NCBI GenBank assembly: GCA_036387415.1
Contig: DASVTU010000002.1
Coordinates: forward strand, 5,593-69,592
Length of the DNA stretch: 64,000 bases
Direction: 5' to 3'
Origin: DASVTU01 sp036387415
Lineage (GTDB): Bacteria > Acidobacteriota > Blastocatellia > Pyrinomonadales > Pyrinomonadaceae
Positions within the stretch are counted from its first letter, which is position 1; each line of letters opens with the position of its first letter. A program made the position numbers and the translations under genes. Below the pieces are notes generated by a model that was not told where the DNA came from, ran no database searches, and worked only from the letters and a program-made list of their open reading frames with translations. Positions 25,688 to 33,551 of the stretch are shown piece after piece.

Positions 25688-25929
25688 GCTTCCTCCTTTT
25701 TATAGCAACCCGTGACACTCCACGGGTCGAGGATGATGCCAATCTGGGTTGCTTCGCCGCGACGCTTCATGCCCGCGAGTTTGTAGAGGGTCGCGGTGTA
25801 GGCGCTTTGACGGTTCCAGACGTTGCGTGGGCGCATTGTTTCGGTGAGCGTGTAGCCTTCGGCCTCGGCGTCTTCGAGTTTATCGAAGAGTTTCACATCG
25901 TGTTGTTCAGCCAGTTCCTTTAAGTCCAT
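25684..25929 (-). CDS. Hypothetical 81-aa soluble protein
   Basis: I do not recognise this family. The protein starts MDLKELAEQHDVKLFDKLEDAEAEGY, is acidic in the first half, and has the conserved-looking RPRNVWNRQSAYTATLYKLAGMKRRG in the middle, ending DPWSVTGCYKKEEA. There is no signal or membrane span. It lies 29 nt after nuoC and overlaps the coiled-coil gene by four bases, so it belongs to the same transcript. A link with complex I is only by position. Confidence 0.6.
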   Translation of the reverse strand: MDLKELAEQHDVKLFDKLEDAEAEGYTLTETMRPRNVWNRQSAYTATLYKLAGMKRRGEATQIGIILDPWSVTGCYKKEEA

Positions 25930-25958
25930 GTTTGATGTGACCGACCGTTGGGTTCGCT

Positions 25959-27350
25959 CTACTTGTGTTCCTTCGGCATCACTTCCTTGCCCGCGCGGAA
26001 GATTTCGCGGACACGCCGTTCATAGGGCGACGAGAGAACCTCCAAGCCGTAGGCGCGGCGTTGTTCGAGTTGCTCGCGCTCGACTTCGGAGAACTCCGGC
26101 AGATGCTTCGCCGTCCATTCGTTTTCAATGAACTCCAACGGATAATCCTTGCGAAGCGGGTGCCCTTCCCAGTCGAGCGGCAGGAGTAGGCGACGGAGGT
26201 CTGGGTGATTTTTGAAGGGGACGCCGAACAGGTCGTAGACTTCGCGCTCCATCCAGTTGGCCGCAGGCCACACGCCCGTCACGCTCTCGACGCCTTCCGT
26301 CTCATCCGTCCGCACCTTGAGACGCACGCGCTCGTTCGAGCTTATCGAATAGAGTTGGTAAACAATCTCAAAGGGGGCGTCGAAGTTTTCGGGAGCGTGG
26401 ATGCAGGTCAAATCGCTGAGATAGTTGAAGGGCGTCTGTTCGTCGCGTCGTAATACGTCGCAGACTTCGACGATGCGTTCGCGTGCGACGTGGACGGAGA
26501 GTTGACCGAGAAACGCGGAGGCGGCGTCGATTGCGCCGTCGAACCTCTCGCGCAGTTTTTTGACGAGCGGGTGGTCGGACGCATCGGTCGGCTTTGGCCC
26601 TTCCTCTTTTTTCTTGACGGGAGCCTTTGGAGTGCCGGCTCCGGTCGCTGCGGCGGGCGCGGTTGGCTTGGCGGCGGCTGGCGCGGGTTTTTCGCCTGCG
26701 GCGTTCTTCGAGGCGGCTGCACGCGCTTTGGCGTCGGCAATCTTGGCAGCCTTTTCCAAATCCGACTGCGAAGGGCTTTTCGTCGGGTCACCGACGGCGG
26801 GCGACGCGCCGCCCGGAGGCTCTGTCGTCGTTGTAGACGCGCCCGCGTCTGTGGCTGTAACTGCCGTCGAGTCAGTGATTTGAGCGGGCGAAGCGGGTGC
26901 TGTCGGAACGTCTTTGCGCGTGTCGAGTTCAAAAGAGGGCGACGTGTCTCCGGCCTGTTGCGCGGCGGCCTTGCGCGCTTTGGCCTCTTCAACGATGCGT
27001 TTGAGGCGCGCGATTTTCTCCTCCTGAGTTTCGCCGGAAGAAGCGGCGTTTGACGACTGCTGTCCGCCACCGCCGGAGGACGACGAGGCGGGCACGGTAG
27101 TGCCGGAAGTTGAACTGCCGGAAGGGGCTTTGCCTGTTAATGCGGCCTGACTTTCGGGCGTCGGACGGGGTTGTTCGGCATCGGGTGGCGGCGGGAGACT
27201 GCCTGCGTCCGAGCTGGCGTGGCCGGGGCTTGGACTTTTATCGTCGGTTCGCGGGGAAGAAGGGGTGCGCTCGGCGCGCGGCGTGTCGGTGGTGTCCGGC
27301 GAAGTGTCGCCGGATTGGTCGTCCGTCGGACTTTTGGTTTCGTCTGTCAT
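25959..27350 (-). CDS. nuoC: NADH-quinone oxidoreductase subunit C with 250-residue N-terminal extension
   Basis: The 30-kDa-type domain (about residues 257-463) has the family segments YLSDLTCIH, FEIVYQLYSISSNERVRLKVR, SVTGVWPAANWMEREVYDLFGVPFKNHPDLRRLLLPLDWEGHPLRKDYP. The N-terminal half is a low-complexity tail rich in S, T, P, A, K and Q, with alternating acidic and basic parts, and is very unlike NuoC elsewhere (about 150-220 aa). The start at 27350 (MTDETKSPTD) gives 463 aa; a longer frame with MSVSFISK is less likely. It is the first gene of the nuoC-N cluster on this strand; nuoA and nuoB are 4-5 kb away. Confidence 0.93.
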   Translation of the reverse strand: MTDETKSPTDDQSGDTSPDTTDTPRAERTPSSPRTDDKSPSPGHASSDAGSLPPPPDAEQPRPTPESQAALTGKAPSGSSTSGTTVPASSSSGGGGQQSSNAASSGETQEEKIARLKRIVEEAKARKAAAQQAGDTSPSFELDTRKDVPTAPASPAQITDSTAVTATDAGASTTTTEPPGGASPAVGDPTKSPSQSDLEKAAKIADAKARAAASKNAAGEKPAPAAAKPTAPAAATGAGTPKAPVKKKEEGPKPTDASDHPLVKKLRERFDGAIDAASAFLGQLSVHVARERIVEVCDVLRRDEQTPFNYLSDLTCIHAPENFDAPFEIVYQLYSISSNERVRLKVRTDETEGVESVTGVWPAANWMEREVYDLFGVPFKNHPDLRRLLLPLDWEGHPLRKDYPLEFIENEWTAKHLPEFSEVEREQLEQRRAYGLEVLSSPYERRVREIFRAGKEVMPKEHK

Positions 27351-27540
27351 CTCACCCGTGCAGTCACACTTCGAGATAAAACTAACGCTCAAATATTCGC
27401 TTGGAGGCGCTTTCGGCTAAGGTTCTCAACAAAAACGCGAAAGAGATGTGAGAAAGTTTGTAACATGCGTTCTCGCGTGCTGTCAATACACATTCCCCGG
27501 CGCTCCGGCGCGCATCTAACACTCTAAATGCCTGTTCAAC

Positions 27541-27569
27541 TTGACGATACGCACGCATGAACGTATCAT
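27541..27569 (+). promoter_or_regulatory. Promoter of rpmE with an inverted repeat in the spacer
   Basis: A -35 TTGACG (27541-27546) and a -10 TATCAT (27564-27569) are separated by 17 nt, and a start 7-8 nt on gives a leader of about 43 nt before rpmE. The inverted repeat GATACG/CGTATC (27546-27551 and 27562-27567) spans the spacer and could be an operator. Confidence 0.65.
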
Positions 27570-27618
27570 ATTATTTTTGAAAACGGCGCGATTTGCGCGC
27601 CAGTAGAGGAAGCGAAAA

Positions 27619-27879
27619 ATGAAGCAAGGAATTCATCCCGAATATCACGAAATTACTGTCCAGTGCGCCTGCGGCGACACGTTCAAAACGCGCTCGACCC
27701 GCAAAGGCGACCTCCACGTCGAAATCTGCTCGGCCTGTCACCCGTTCTTCACAGGCAAGCAGAAACTCGTCGATACCGCCGGACGCGTCGACCGTTTCAA
27801 CAAACGCTACGGCAAAAAGAGCGAGACGCCCGCGCCCACCCCTGCGGAAGCCGAAGGCGCAACCGCCACGCAAGCCTAA
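27619..27879 (+). CDS. rpmE: 50S ribosomal protein L31 (zinc type)
   Basis: The 86-aa protein starts MKQGIHPEYHEITVQCACGDTF and has Cys in CACG and in CSACHPFFTG, the zinc-binding pair of the Cys-containing L31 form. The usual domain ends around FNKRYGK, and the last about 20 residues are an A/T/P/E tail. A ribosome-binding site (GAGGAAG) lies 6 nt before the ATG. A DUF1385 gene and prfA follow on the same strand, an order seen in many bacteria. Confidence 0.96.
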   Translation: MKQGIHPEYHEITVQCACGDTFKTRSTRKGDLHVEICSACHPFFTGKQKLVDTAGRVDRFNKRYGKKSETPAPTPAEAEGATATQA

Positions 27880-28035
27880 CTCATTGAGACACAACCAGAT
27901 GCGGCCATTGCAACGCCGCCAGTATTAGCCCGACAAACCTTTACGCCGACGTTACGCGTCCGGCGGTCGCCCACTCCTGCATCGAAATGATGCTTTCAGC
28001 GACTGCCAAACACGCCCAACGTCGGCGTTTTGTTT

Positions 28036-28132
28036 ACAGACGATGGACGATAAAAACCCGACATTTTCATGTCAGTTGACGATAAAAGCATCTTGTTTTT
28101 CATGGTCAATGGTCTATCGTCCGTGGTCTGAT
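28036..28132. repeat. Heptamer inverted element, AGACGAT family
   Basis: The left arm at 28036-28056 has AGACGAT, GGACGAT, AAAA, with an extra partial GACGATAAAA at 28078. The right arm at 28099-28132 is the complement (ATGGTCTATCGTCCGTGGTCT). It lies 12 nt before the DUF1385 gene. Upstream, an ACGCCGACGTT stem (27940-27950) pairs with 28018-28028 and may end rpmE transcription. Confidence 0.82.
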
Positions 28133-28144
28133 TGAGAGGAACCC

Positions 28145-29356
28145 ATGAGCACCAACGAGAGAGATTTGATTGTGGGCGGGCAGGCCGTCATCGAGGGCGT
28201 GATGATGCGGACGCCGAACGCCTACGCGGTGGCGGTCAGGCGTGCCGACGGCACGGTCGTCCATACGGCGGCGACGCTCGCCAAGTGGAGCGACAAGTAT
28301 CCGTTGCTCAAACTGCCCGTCTTGCGCGGCGCGGCGGTGCTCGTCCAGTCGATGGGACTCGGCATCAAGGCTCTCAACTATTCCGCCAACGAAGCCTTTG
28401 CCGACGCAGAGGAAGCAGAAGAAGTCGAAGTCGCGCTGACGCCCGCCGTCATTGAAGGCGAGGGTGATTTCGCGGGCATCACGGGCGCAGTTCCCGGCCT
28501 CTTTCCCATCCCGACCAAACGACGCGCCGAAGACGAGATGAAAAAAGGCACCACGGCTGCCGCCGCAGGCTCCATCGCCTTCGCACTCTTCTTCAACGTC
28601 ATGCTCTTTATCGTCGCGCCGCTCGTCCTGACCAACGCACTCTTCATCGGCGCGGGATGGGCAACGCCCGCCGCATCGTCTGAACCGACGATTGCTCAAC
28701 AAGCGCAAAACACGCCCGCCGCGCAGAACGCAGCCGATACGTCTACTGAGGCGACAGCGACGAACGCAGGAGCGCCGTGGTACACGCGTGCTTATGCGAG
28801 CGTGCGCGGTTATCTCCGTCCGGTGCGCCCGTCGGTCGCCTTCAATCTCGTCGATGGCGCGATTCGGATGACGTTCTTTCTGATTATGATTTTTAGTTTC
28901 TCGTTGATGAAGGACATCCGTCGTGTCTTCGAGTATCACGGCGCGGAGCACAAGACGGTCTTCACTTGGGAGGCGGGTTTGCCTCTGACGGTCGAGAACG
29001 CGCGCATCCAACCGCGACAGCATCCGCGTTGCGGGACGAGTTTTCTGATGGTCGTGATGCTCGTCTCCATCGTGCTTTTCTCGTTGATTAAATTCGATTC
29101 GCTGCTCTACAACATGCTGGTACGCATCGTGCTCATCCCGTTTGTCGCCGGAATCTCTTACGAGATTATTCGCGTGTCGGCGAAGCGCGAAGGCAGTTTC
29201 GTCTTCAAGTTGATTACGCTGCCCGGCATCTGGCTACAAAACATCACGACCAAAGAACCCGACGACACGCAACTCGAAGTCGCCATCCACGCGCTTAAGG
29301 AATCGCTCAAACTCGAACCGCAACCCGCAGAGGTCGTCGCCTCGCCGCTCGCATAA
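28145..29356 (+). CDS. DUF1385 family membrane protein
   Basis: The 403-aa protein starts RDLIVGGQAVIEGVMMRTPNAYAVAVR, the hallmark of DUF1385, then LLKLPVLRGAAVLVQSMGLGIKALNYSA. Several membrane spans follow. The later family segment FEYHGAEHKTVFTWEAGLPLTVENAR...HPRCGTSFLM has conserved His/Glu/Cys, a possible metal site. A central soluble part (about 185-215) is rich in A, T, Q. The function of the family is unknown; its steady place between rpmE and prfA is a known gene-order pattern. The gene lies 39 nt before prfA. Confidence 0.9.
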   Translation: MSTNERDLIVGGQAVIEGVMMRTPNAYAVAVRRADGTVVHTAATLAKWSDKYPLLKLPVLRGAAVLVQSMGLGIKALNYSANEAFADAEEAEEVEVALTPAVIEGEGDFAGITGAVPGLFPIPTKRRAEDEMKKGTTAAAAGSIAFALFFNVMLFIVAPLVLTNALFIGAGWATPAASSEPTIAQQAQNTPAAQNAADTSTEATATNAGAPWYTRAYASVRGYLRPVRPSVAFNLVDGAIRMTFFLIMIFSFSLMKDIRRVFEYHGAEHKTVFTWEAGLPLTVENARIQPRQHPRCGTSFLMVVMLVSIVLFSLIKFDSLLYNMLVRIVLIPFVAGISYEIIRVSAKREGSFVFKLITLPGIWLQNITTKEPDDTQLEVAIHALKESLKLEPQPAEVVASPLA

Positions 29357-29395
29357 AATAGTCGCTGCATGTCGATGAAAGAGAAGTGAACAACC

Positions 29396-30472
29396 ATGTT
29401 GGAGAAACTCGAACAGATTGAAGCGCGCTACGAAGAACTGACGGCGCAACTCTCCGCGCCCGAAGTCATGTCAGACCATGCGGCTTACGCCAAGACGGCC
29501 AAGCAGCATCGCTCGCTCGGTGAGATGGTGAAGAAGTATCGTCTCTGGCGCACGCTCAAGGAAGAACACGCGGGCGCGAAGGAATTGCTCGATTCGAGCG
29601 ACGACGAAGAGATGCGCGAAATGGCGCGCGTCGAACTGACTGACTTGGAGACGCGCATCGCATCGACCGAGGAGGAGTTGCGTATCCTGCTCCTGCCGCG
29701 CGACCCGAACGACGAGAAGAACGTTATTCTGGAAATCCGCGCCGGAACGGGCGGCGACGAAGCGACGATTTTTGCCGCCGAGATGCTACGCATGTATGGT
29801 CGCTACGCCGAGCGGCAGGGTTGGCGCATGGAGATTCTCGACGCGTCGGAATCCGGCGTCGGTGGTATCAAAGAGGGCATTGCGCTCATCGAAGGCGACA
29901 AAGTTTATTCAAAATTGAAGCACGAATCGGGCGTGCATCGCGTGCAGCGCGTGCCGCAGACGGAAGCGAGCGGTCGCATCCACACGTCGGCCATCACCGT
30001 CGCCGTCTTGCCGGAAGCCGAAGAGGTGGACGTGAAGATTGATGCCAAAGACTTACGCATCGACACCTTCTGTTCGTCGGGGCCGGGTGGTCAGAGCGTC
30101 AACACGACCTACTCAGCAGTCCGCATCACGCATCTGCCGACCAACACCGTCGTCTCGATGCAGGACGAAAAATCGCAGATTAAAAACCGCGAAAAAGCGA
30201 TGCGCGTCCTACGTGCGCGTTTGCAAGAACTCGAAGAACAGAAGCAACACGACGCGCTCGCCAGCGAACGCCGTTCGCAGGTCGGCAGCGGCGACCGCTC
30301 CGAAAAGATTCGCACCTACAACTTCAAAGAGAATCGCGTCACAGACCACCGCATCGGCCTCACCATCCACCAACTCGACCTTGTTATGGAAGGCGCGCTC
30401 GACGAAATCATCAACTCCCTCGTCACGCACTACCAGACCGAAAAGATGAAAGCCGAAATGGTCGCCGCATAG
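29396..30472 (+). CDS. prfA: Peptide chain release factor 1
   Basis: RF1 ends translation at UAA and UAG. The 358-aa protein has the codon-reading tripeptide in HRVQRVPQTEASGRIHTS (PxT) and the GGQ motif in CSSGPGGQSVNTTYSAVRI that releases the peptide. The N-terminal part is the usual coiled domain, and the tail IHQLDLVMEGALDEIINSL is normal. The gene that often follows, prmC (which methylates the Gln of GGQ), is not present; a heptamer element and a phosphatase follow instead. UAG stops are common at the ends of genes next to heptamer elements here, so RF1 is needed for them. Confidence 0.97.
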   Translation: MLEKLEQIEARYEELTAQLSAPEVMSDHAAYAKTAKQHRSLGEMVKKYRLWRTLKEEHAGAKELLDSSDDEEMREMARVELTDLETRIASTEEELRILLLPRDPNDEKNVILEIRAGTGGDEATIFAAEMLRMYGRYAERQGWRMEILDASESGVGGIKEGIALIEGDKVYSKLKHESGVHRVQRVPQTEASGRIHTSAITVAVLPEAEEVDVKIDAKDLRIDTFCSSGPGGQSVNTTYSAVRITHLPTNTVVSMQDEKSQIKNREKAMRVLRARLQELEEQKQHDALASERRSQVGSGDRSEKIRTYNFKENRVTDHRIGLTIHQLDLVMEGALDEIINSLVTHYQTEKMKAEMVAA

Positions 30473-30476
30473 AAGA

Positions 30477-30549
30477 CAAAAGTAAAAAGGTAAAAGGCAA
30501 AAGTGAAGACATAGTTCTTTCTTTTGCCTTTTACCTTTTTACTTTTGCC
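30477..30549. repeat. Heptamer inverted element, AAAAGGT family
   Basis: The left arm at 30477-30505 has AAAAGTA, AAAAGGT, AAAAGGC, AAAAGTG. The right arm at 30519-30549 is the complement (CTTTTGCCTTTTACC and TTTTTACTTTTGCC). The loop is about 13 nt. It could also act as a terminator for prfA. Confidence 0.85.
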
Positions 30550-30564
30550 CTCGTTAGTTCGCTT

Positions 30565-31215
30565 ATGTCTGACAAAACAAGCATCATTTTGATTCGGCAT
30601 GGACAGTCGCAGGGCAACGCCGAGCGACGTTTCGGCGGTCACTCGCCGACGCCGCTCTCCGAGCGCGGCATGTGGGAGGCGGAGGCGACGGCGCGTGCGC
30701 TTCAATCGGAGAGCGTCGCGGCGATTTATTCGAGCGACCTCCTGCGCGCCGTCCAGACGGCGGAACCGCTCGCGCGTGCGACGGGTTTGACGGTGCAGAC
30801 GCATGTCGCTTTCCGCGAACGCAGCGTCGGGCAGATGGAAGGGCTGACATTTGGAGAGGCGGCGGAACGCTTCCCGGACGAGTATGCCGCGTTGCTGCGA
30901 CGCGACTTTGAACACGTCCTGCTCGGCGGCGAGAGCTATCGACAGATGCTCGACCGCGCCTCCTCGGAACTTGACCGCATCATCGAACAGCACCGCAACG
31001 AAACCGTCGCGCTCTTTTCTCACACCGGAACCATCTGCATCCTCGCGCTCCACTTGATGGGCGCGCTCGACGCTCCCGCGCTTCGTCCCGTCTGGATTGC
31101 TTCATCAAATTGCGGCGTCACGCGCTTCGATCTCCACGCGGACGGATTCGTCCGCGTCCGCGCGATAAACGACACGCGGCATCTCGTCGGGTTGCGGAGC
31201 GACAAACAGGGCTAA
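30565..31215 (+). CDS. Histidine phosphatase family protein (phosphoglycerate mutase-like)
   Basis: The 216-aa protein starts with the catalytic LIRHGQSQGNAERRFGGHSPTPLSERG and has the second His in ALFSHTGTI, with Glu in FRERSVGQMEG as the likely general acid. This fits a small histidine phosphatase (cobC/phoE/gpmB type); the substrate cannot be told. It stands in the place usually held by prmC after prfA. A hairpin that could stop transcription from both sides follows before nuoB, which comes from the other strand. Confidence 0.88.
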   Translation: MSDKTSIILIRHGQSQGNAERRFGGHSPTPLSERGMWEAEATARALQSESVAAIYSSDLLRAVQTAEPLARATGLTVQTHVAFRERSVGQMEGLTFGEAAERFPDEYAALLRRDFEHVLLGGESYRQMLDRASSELDRIIEQHRNETVALFSHTGTICILALHLMGALDAPALRPVWIASSNCGVTRFDLHADGFVRVRAINDTRHLVGLRSDKQG

Positions 31216-31222
31216 AAGGAAA

Positions 31223-31263
31223 AGGGGAAAGGTTAAAGGATGGATTCCTTTAACCTTTCCCCT
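31223..31263. terminator. Two-sided terminator between the phosphatase gene and nuoB (AAAAGGT-type repeat)
   Basis: A perfect stem of about 17 bp (AGGGGAAAGGTTAAAGGA with its complement) and loop of 4-5 nt lies between two genes that face each other. The left side also shows a period of seven (AAAAGGA, AAAGGGG, AAAGGTT, AAAGGAT), so it is also a short member of the heptamer elements. Confidence 0.75.
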
Positions 31264-31290
31264 GACATGCTTCCGCTCGACTTTGCTTCT

Positions 31291-31938
31291 CTACTTCGTC
31301 TCGGCGGCGACCACTTCCAACGCTTCTCTATCCGTCGGCGAAATTTCCTGTAATTCGTCGTCGCCTTCGAGTTGGCGTTGGCGACGCACCATGCCGTCGG
31401 ATTCAAAGATGTAGGCGGAGGGCGCTTCGCGCATGATGATGTCTTGCAGGCGCATCAAACCGTAGAGCAACGCTTCAGGGCGCGGCGGGCAACCCGGAAT
31501 GTACACGTCAACCGGAATCGTGCGGTCAACGCCCTGCATCGTCGAATAGGAATCGAAGGGGCCGCCCGTCGAAGCACACGCGCCCATCGCAATCACCCAC
31601 TTCGGTTCCGGCATCTGGTCGTAAATGCGCCGGATGACAGGCCCCATCTTCAACGTCACCGTGCCCGCGACGATAATCAAATCGCTCTGTCGCGGACTAG
31701 GACGAAAAACGCCCGCGCCGAAGCGGTCGATGTCGAAGCGACCCGCGCCCGTCGCAATCATCTCGATAGCGCAGCACGCCAACCCGAACGTCATCGGCCA
31801 CAACGCCGACTTGCGCGCCCAGTTAACGACATCTTTGACCGGCTTGATGTCCATCGCCGTCGCGCCCAGATTCCGACGCAAAGCGTTGAATATCGAATCA
31901 ACCGTCGTCAGTACAATACCTTCTGGATGTTCAGCCAT
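31291..31938 (-). CDS. nuoB: NADH-quinone oxidoreductase subunit B
   Basis: NuoB carries cluster N2, which passes electrons to quinone. The 215-aa protein has the four ligands: the Cys pair in GLACCAIEM, one in GACASTGG and one in IPGCPPRPEAL. The family segment ALWPMTFGLACCAIEM is complete. The C-terminal 35 residues, rich in E, are extra. The start lies only about 5 nt after a GCGGATT element, so no normal ribosome-binding site is present. nuoA is upstream on the same strand; the rest of nuo lies on the far side of the rpmE-prfA cluster. Confidence 0.96.
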   Translation of the reverse strand: MAEHPEGIVLTTVDSIFNALRRNLGATAMDIKPVKDVVNWARKSALWPMTFGLACCAIEMIATGAGRFDIDRFGAGVFRPSPRQSDLIIVAGTVTLKMGPVIRRIYDQMPEPKWVIAMGACASTGGPFDSYSTMQGVDRTIPVDVYIPGCPPRPEALLYGLMRLQDIIMREAPSAYIFESDGMVRRQRQLEGDDELQEISPTDREALEVVAAETK

Positions 31939-31942
31939 ATCA

Positions 31943-32024
31943 ATTGCGGATTATGGATTGTGGATTACGGATTAAAAGGCGTGTGCTTTCAAATCCGCAT
32001 TCCGCAATCTGCAATCGCCAATCC
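31943..32024. repeat. Heptamer inverted element, GCGGATT family
   Basis: The left arm at 31943-31974 has ATTGCGG, ATTATGG, ATTGTGG, ATTACGG, ATTAAAA. The right arm at 31991-32024 is the complement (AAATCCGCATTCCGCAATC). The loop is about 16 nt. It lies between nuoA and nuoB. Confidence 0.88.
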
Positions 32025-32026
32025 TT

Positions 32027-32470
32027 TCATGCCCATTCGAGCGCGCCTTTGCGCCATGCGTAATAGTAGCCGACGACGAGGATGCCGATGAAGACGAACA
32101 TTTCGAGGAGCGCGAATTTGGTGAAAGTGAAATCGTTGCCCATGAAAATAATCGCCCAGGGAAGAAGGAAAATCGTCTCCACGTCGAAGATGAGAAAGAG
32201 CATGGCGACGATGTAGTATCGCACGGTGAAACGGTCGTGGGCTTCGGTCGTCGGGTCGATGCCGCACTCGTAAGGCCGCATCTTGGACTTCTGCCAGATG
32301 CTCGGACGCACGATGCGCCCTAACACAATCGGCAGCACCGGAAAGATAACGGCGAAGACGAAGAAAATCATCACAGGCCAGTAGGCCGTCAGCGGACTGC
32401 CGATGTCCGACACGGCGCCATCGGCGGCAGCGGTCGTCATGGTCACTTGCAGAAGAATCGCGCTCAGCAT
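32027..32470 (-). CDS. nuoA: NADH-quinone oxidoreductase subunit A
   Basis: NuoA is a three-helix subunit at the quinone end of the membrane arm. The 147-aa protein has the family parts RPYECGIDPTTEAHDRFTVRYYIVAMLFLIFDVETIFLLPWA, with the acidic residues of FDVE. The N-terminus has about 20 extra residues before the first span. It is the first gene of a short nuoA-nuoB transcript with a promoter 60 nt upstream. Confidence 0.95.
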   Translation of the reverse strand: MLSAILLQVTMTTAAADGAVSDIGSPLTAYWPVMIFFVFAVIFPVLPIVLGRIVRPSIWQKSKMRPYECGIDPTTEAHDRFTVRYYIVAMLFLIFDVETIFLLPWAIIFMGNDFTFTKFALLEMFVFIGILVVGYYYAWRKGALEWA

Positions 32471-32527
32471 TTTGTTGTCGGTGTACGGCGCGTTGTGCGC
32501 GTCTGGTAAGTTTATTGAACGAAAGAA

Positions 32528-32557
32528 ATACTAGGCGCGAGCGGGCGGCGTTGTCAA
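32528..32557 (-). promoter_or_regulatory. Promoter of nuoA-nuoB
   Basis: On the minus strand a consensus -35 TTGACA (32557-32552), 18 nt and a -10 TAGTAT (32533-32528) lie about 58 nt before the nuoA start. This gives the split-off nuoAB its own promoter. Confidence 0.65.
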
Positions 32558-32694
32558 TCAACTTTTCCGCCGACGCTCGTTTTGCTTTTGCCACGACGTA
32601 GACGCGACCGACAAAAACCGCGTCGCGTCGAACAAGCGACGGTGATGGTTGAGACGAAGGCTCGCGTCTCTCGCATCCTTCATTGATTCGTCGT

Positions 32695-33192
32695 TCATTT
32701 CGCTTCCGTGTGCGGTCGTCCGTCGAGGAGCGCGACGGCGTGCGCGAGGACGGGAAGAATGACGTTGAAACAGTCGCGCACTGCGGTGGGCGAGCCGGGC
32801 AGGTTGATGATGAGCGTGCCGGAACGAATACCGCAGACGCCGCGCGAAATCATCGCCAATGGCGTCTGCTTGAGCGTCTCCGCACGCATCGCTTCGGCGA
32901 GGCCGGGCGTCTCTCTCTCGATGACGGCGCGCGTCGCCTCCGGCGTGTTGTCGCGCGGGCTAAAGCCTGTGCCGCCCGTCGTGATGATGAGATTGATGTC
33001 GGCGCGCATGGCGTATTCGCGCAGCCTTTCCGACAGGGGTTCGAGGTCGTCCGGCACCACCAACGACGCCACGACGCTCGCGCCCGCATCTTCGAGCAGT
33101 TGCTTGAGCGTCGCTCCTGACTCGTCTCGCTGTTCGCCTCTCGCGCAACGGTCGCTCACCGTTATCACTACCGCGCGAATCTCAACCGACAT
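32695..33192 (-). CDS. mogA: Molybdopterin adenylyltransferase/MoaB-like protein
   Basis: The protein (165 aa from the ATG at 33192) belongs to the MogA/MoaB fold, which activates molybdopterin by adenylylation. It shows VVITVSDRCARGEQRDESG, the TTGGTGFSPRDNTPEAT motif, ISRGVCGIRSGTLIINLPGSPTAVRDCF. The start is fixed by a strong GGAGGAG 5 nt upstream; a longer frame adds 42 poor residues. It may be MogA or MoaB; the two cannot be told apart with safety. No other molybdenum cofactor gene is in the window. Confidence 0.85.
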   Translation of the reverse strand: MSVEIRAVVITVSDRCARGEQRDESGATLKQLLEDAGASVVASLVVPDDLEPLSERLREYAMRADINLIITTGGTGFSPRDNTPEATRAVIERETPGLAEAMRAETLKQTPLAMISRGVCGIRSGTLIINLPGSPTAVRDCFNVILPVLAHAVALLDGRPHTEAK

Positions 33193-33256
33193 CAAAACTC
33201 CTCCACACTGCTTCTCTGAGATAACCGACAAAGGCTTCGCCGCTTCCGTCGCACGT

Positions 33257-33523
33257 CTAAAACTTTCGCGGCTTGAGCGCGGGAGGCGTCGGCTGTTCCT
33301 CGTTCCCCATGCCTGCATAGGGCGGCGTCGCGCTCGTCGTCGTGCTGCAGCCGCATTTGTCGGACGGACAACTTACATTTACCCTCGGACACAGGGCGGA
33401 CGAAGACTGCACGGGCGTCGGCGACTGAACAACCGTAGACGACGCGGAGACGATGCGGTGCGGTGCTGATAGAGCGAGCGTCGCGCACGCGAGACAAGCC
33501 AACAGCAGCGACGCCGACATCAT
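33257..33523 (-). CDS. Hypothetical small secreted Cys-containing protein
   Basis: The 88-aa product has a signal peptide (MMSASLLLACLACATLALSA), then a S/T/P-rich mature part with four Cys (LCPRVNVSCPSDKCGCSTTTS) and ends with PPALKPRKF. I do not recognise a family. It lies between mogA and the CoA-binding protein on the same strand. The upstream GACAGAG gives a weak ribosome-binding site. It may be an exported metal- or redox-related peptide, but the evidence for translation is modest. Confidence 0.45.
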   Translation of the reverse strand: MMSASLLLACLACATLALSAPHRIVSASSTVVQSPTPVQSSSALCPRVNVSCPSDKCGCSTTTSATPPYAGMGNEEQPTPPALKPRKF

Positions 33524-33551
33524 CTCTGTCTTTATCTCTGATTTCCTGCGC

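Noticed and set aside
30477..31263. Heptamer elements as nothing but terminators
   Set aside because: Some could stop transcription, but many lie between genes of one operon, have loops over 30 nt and lack T runs, so this does not explain them all.
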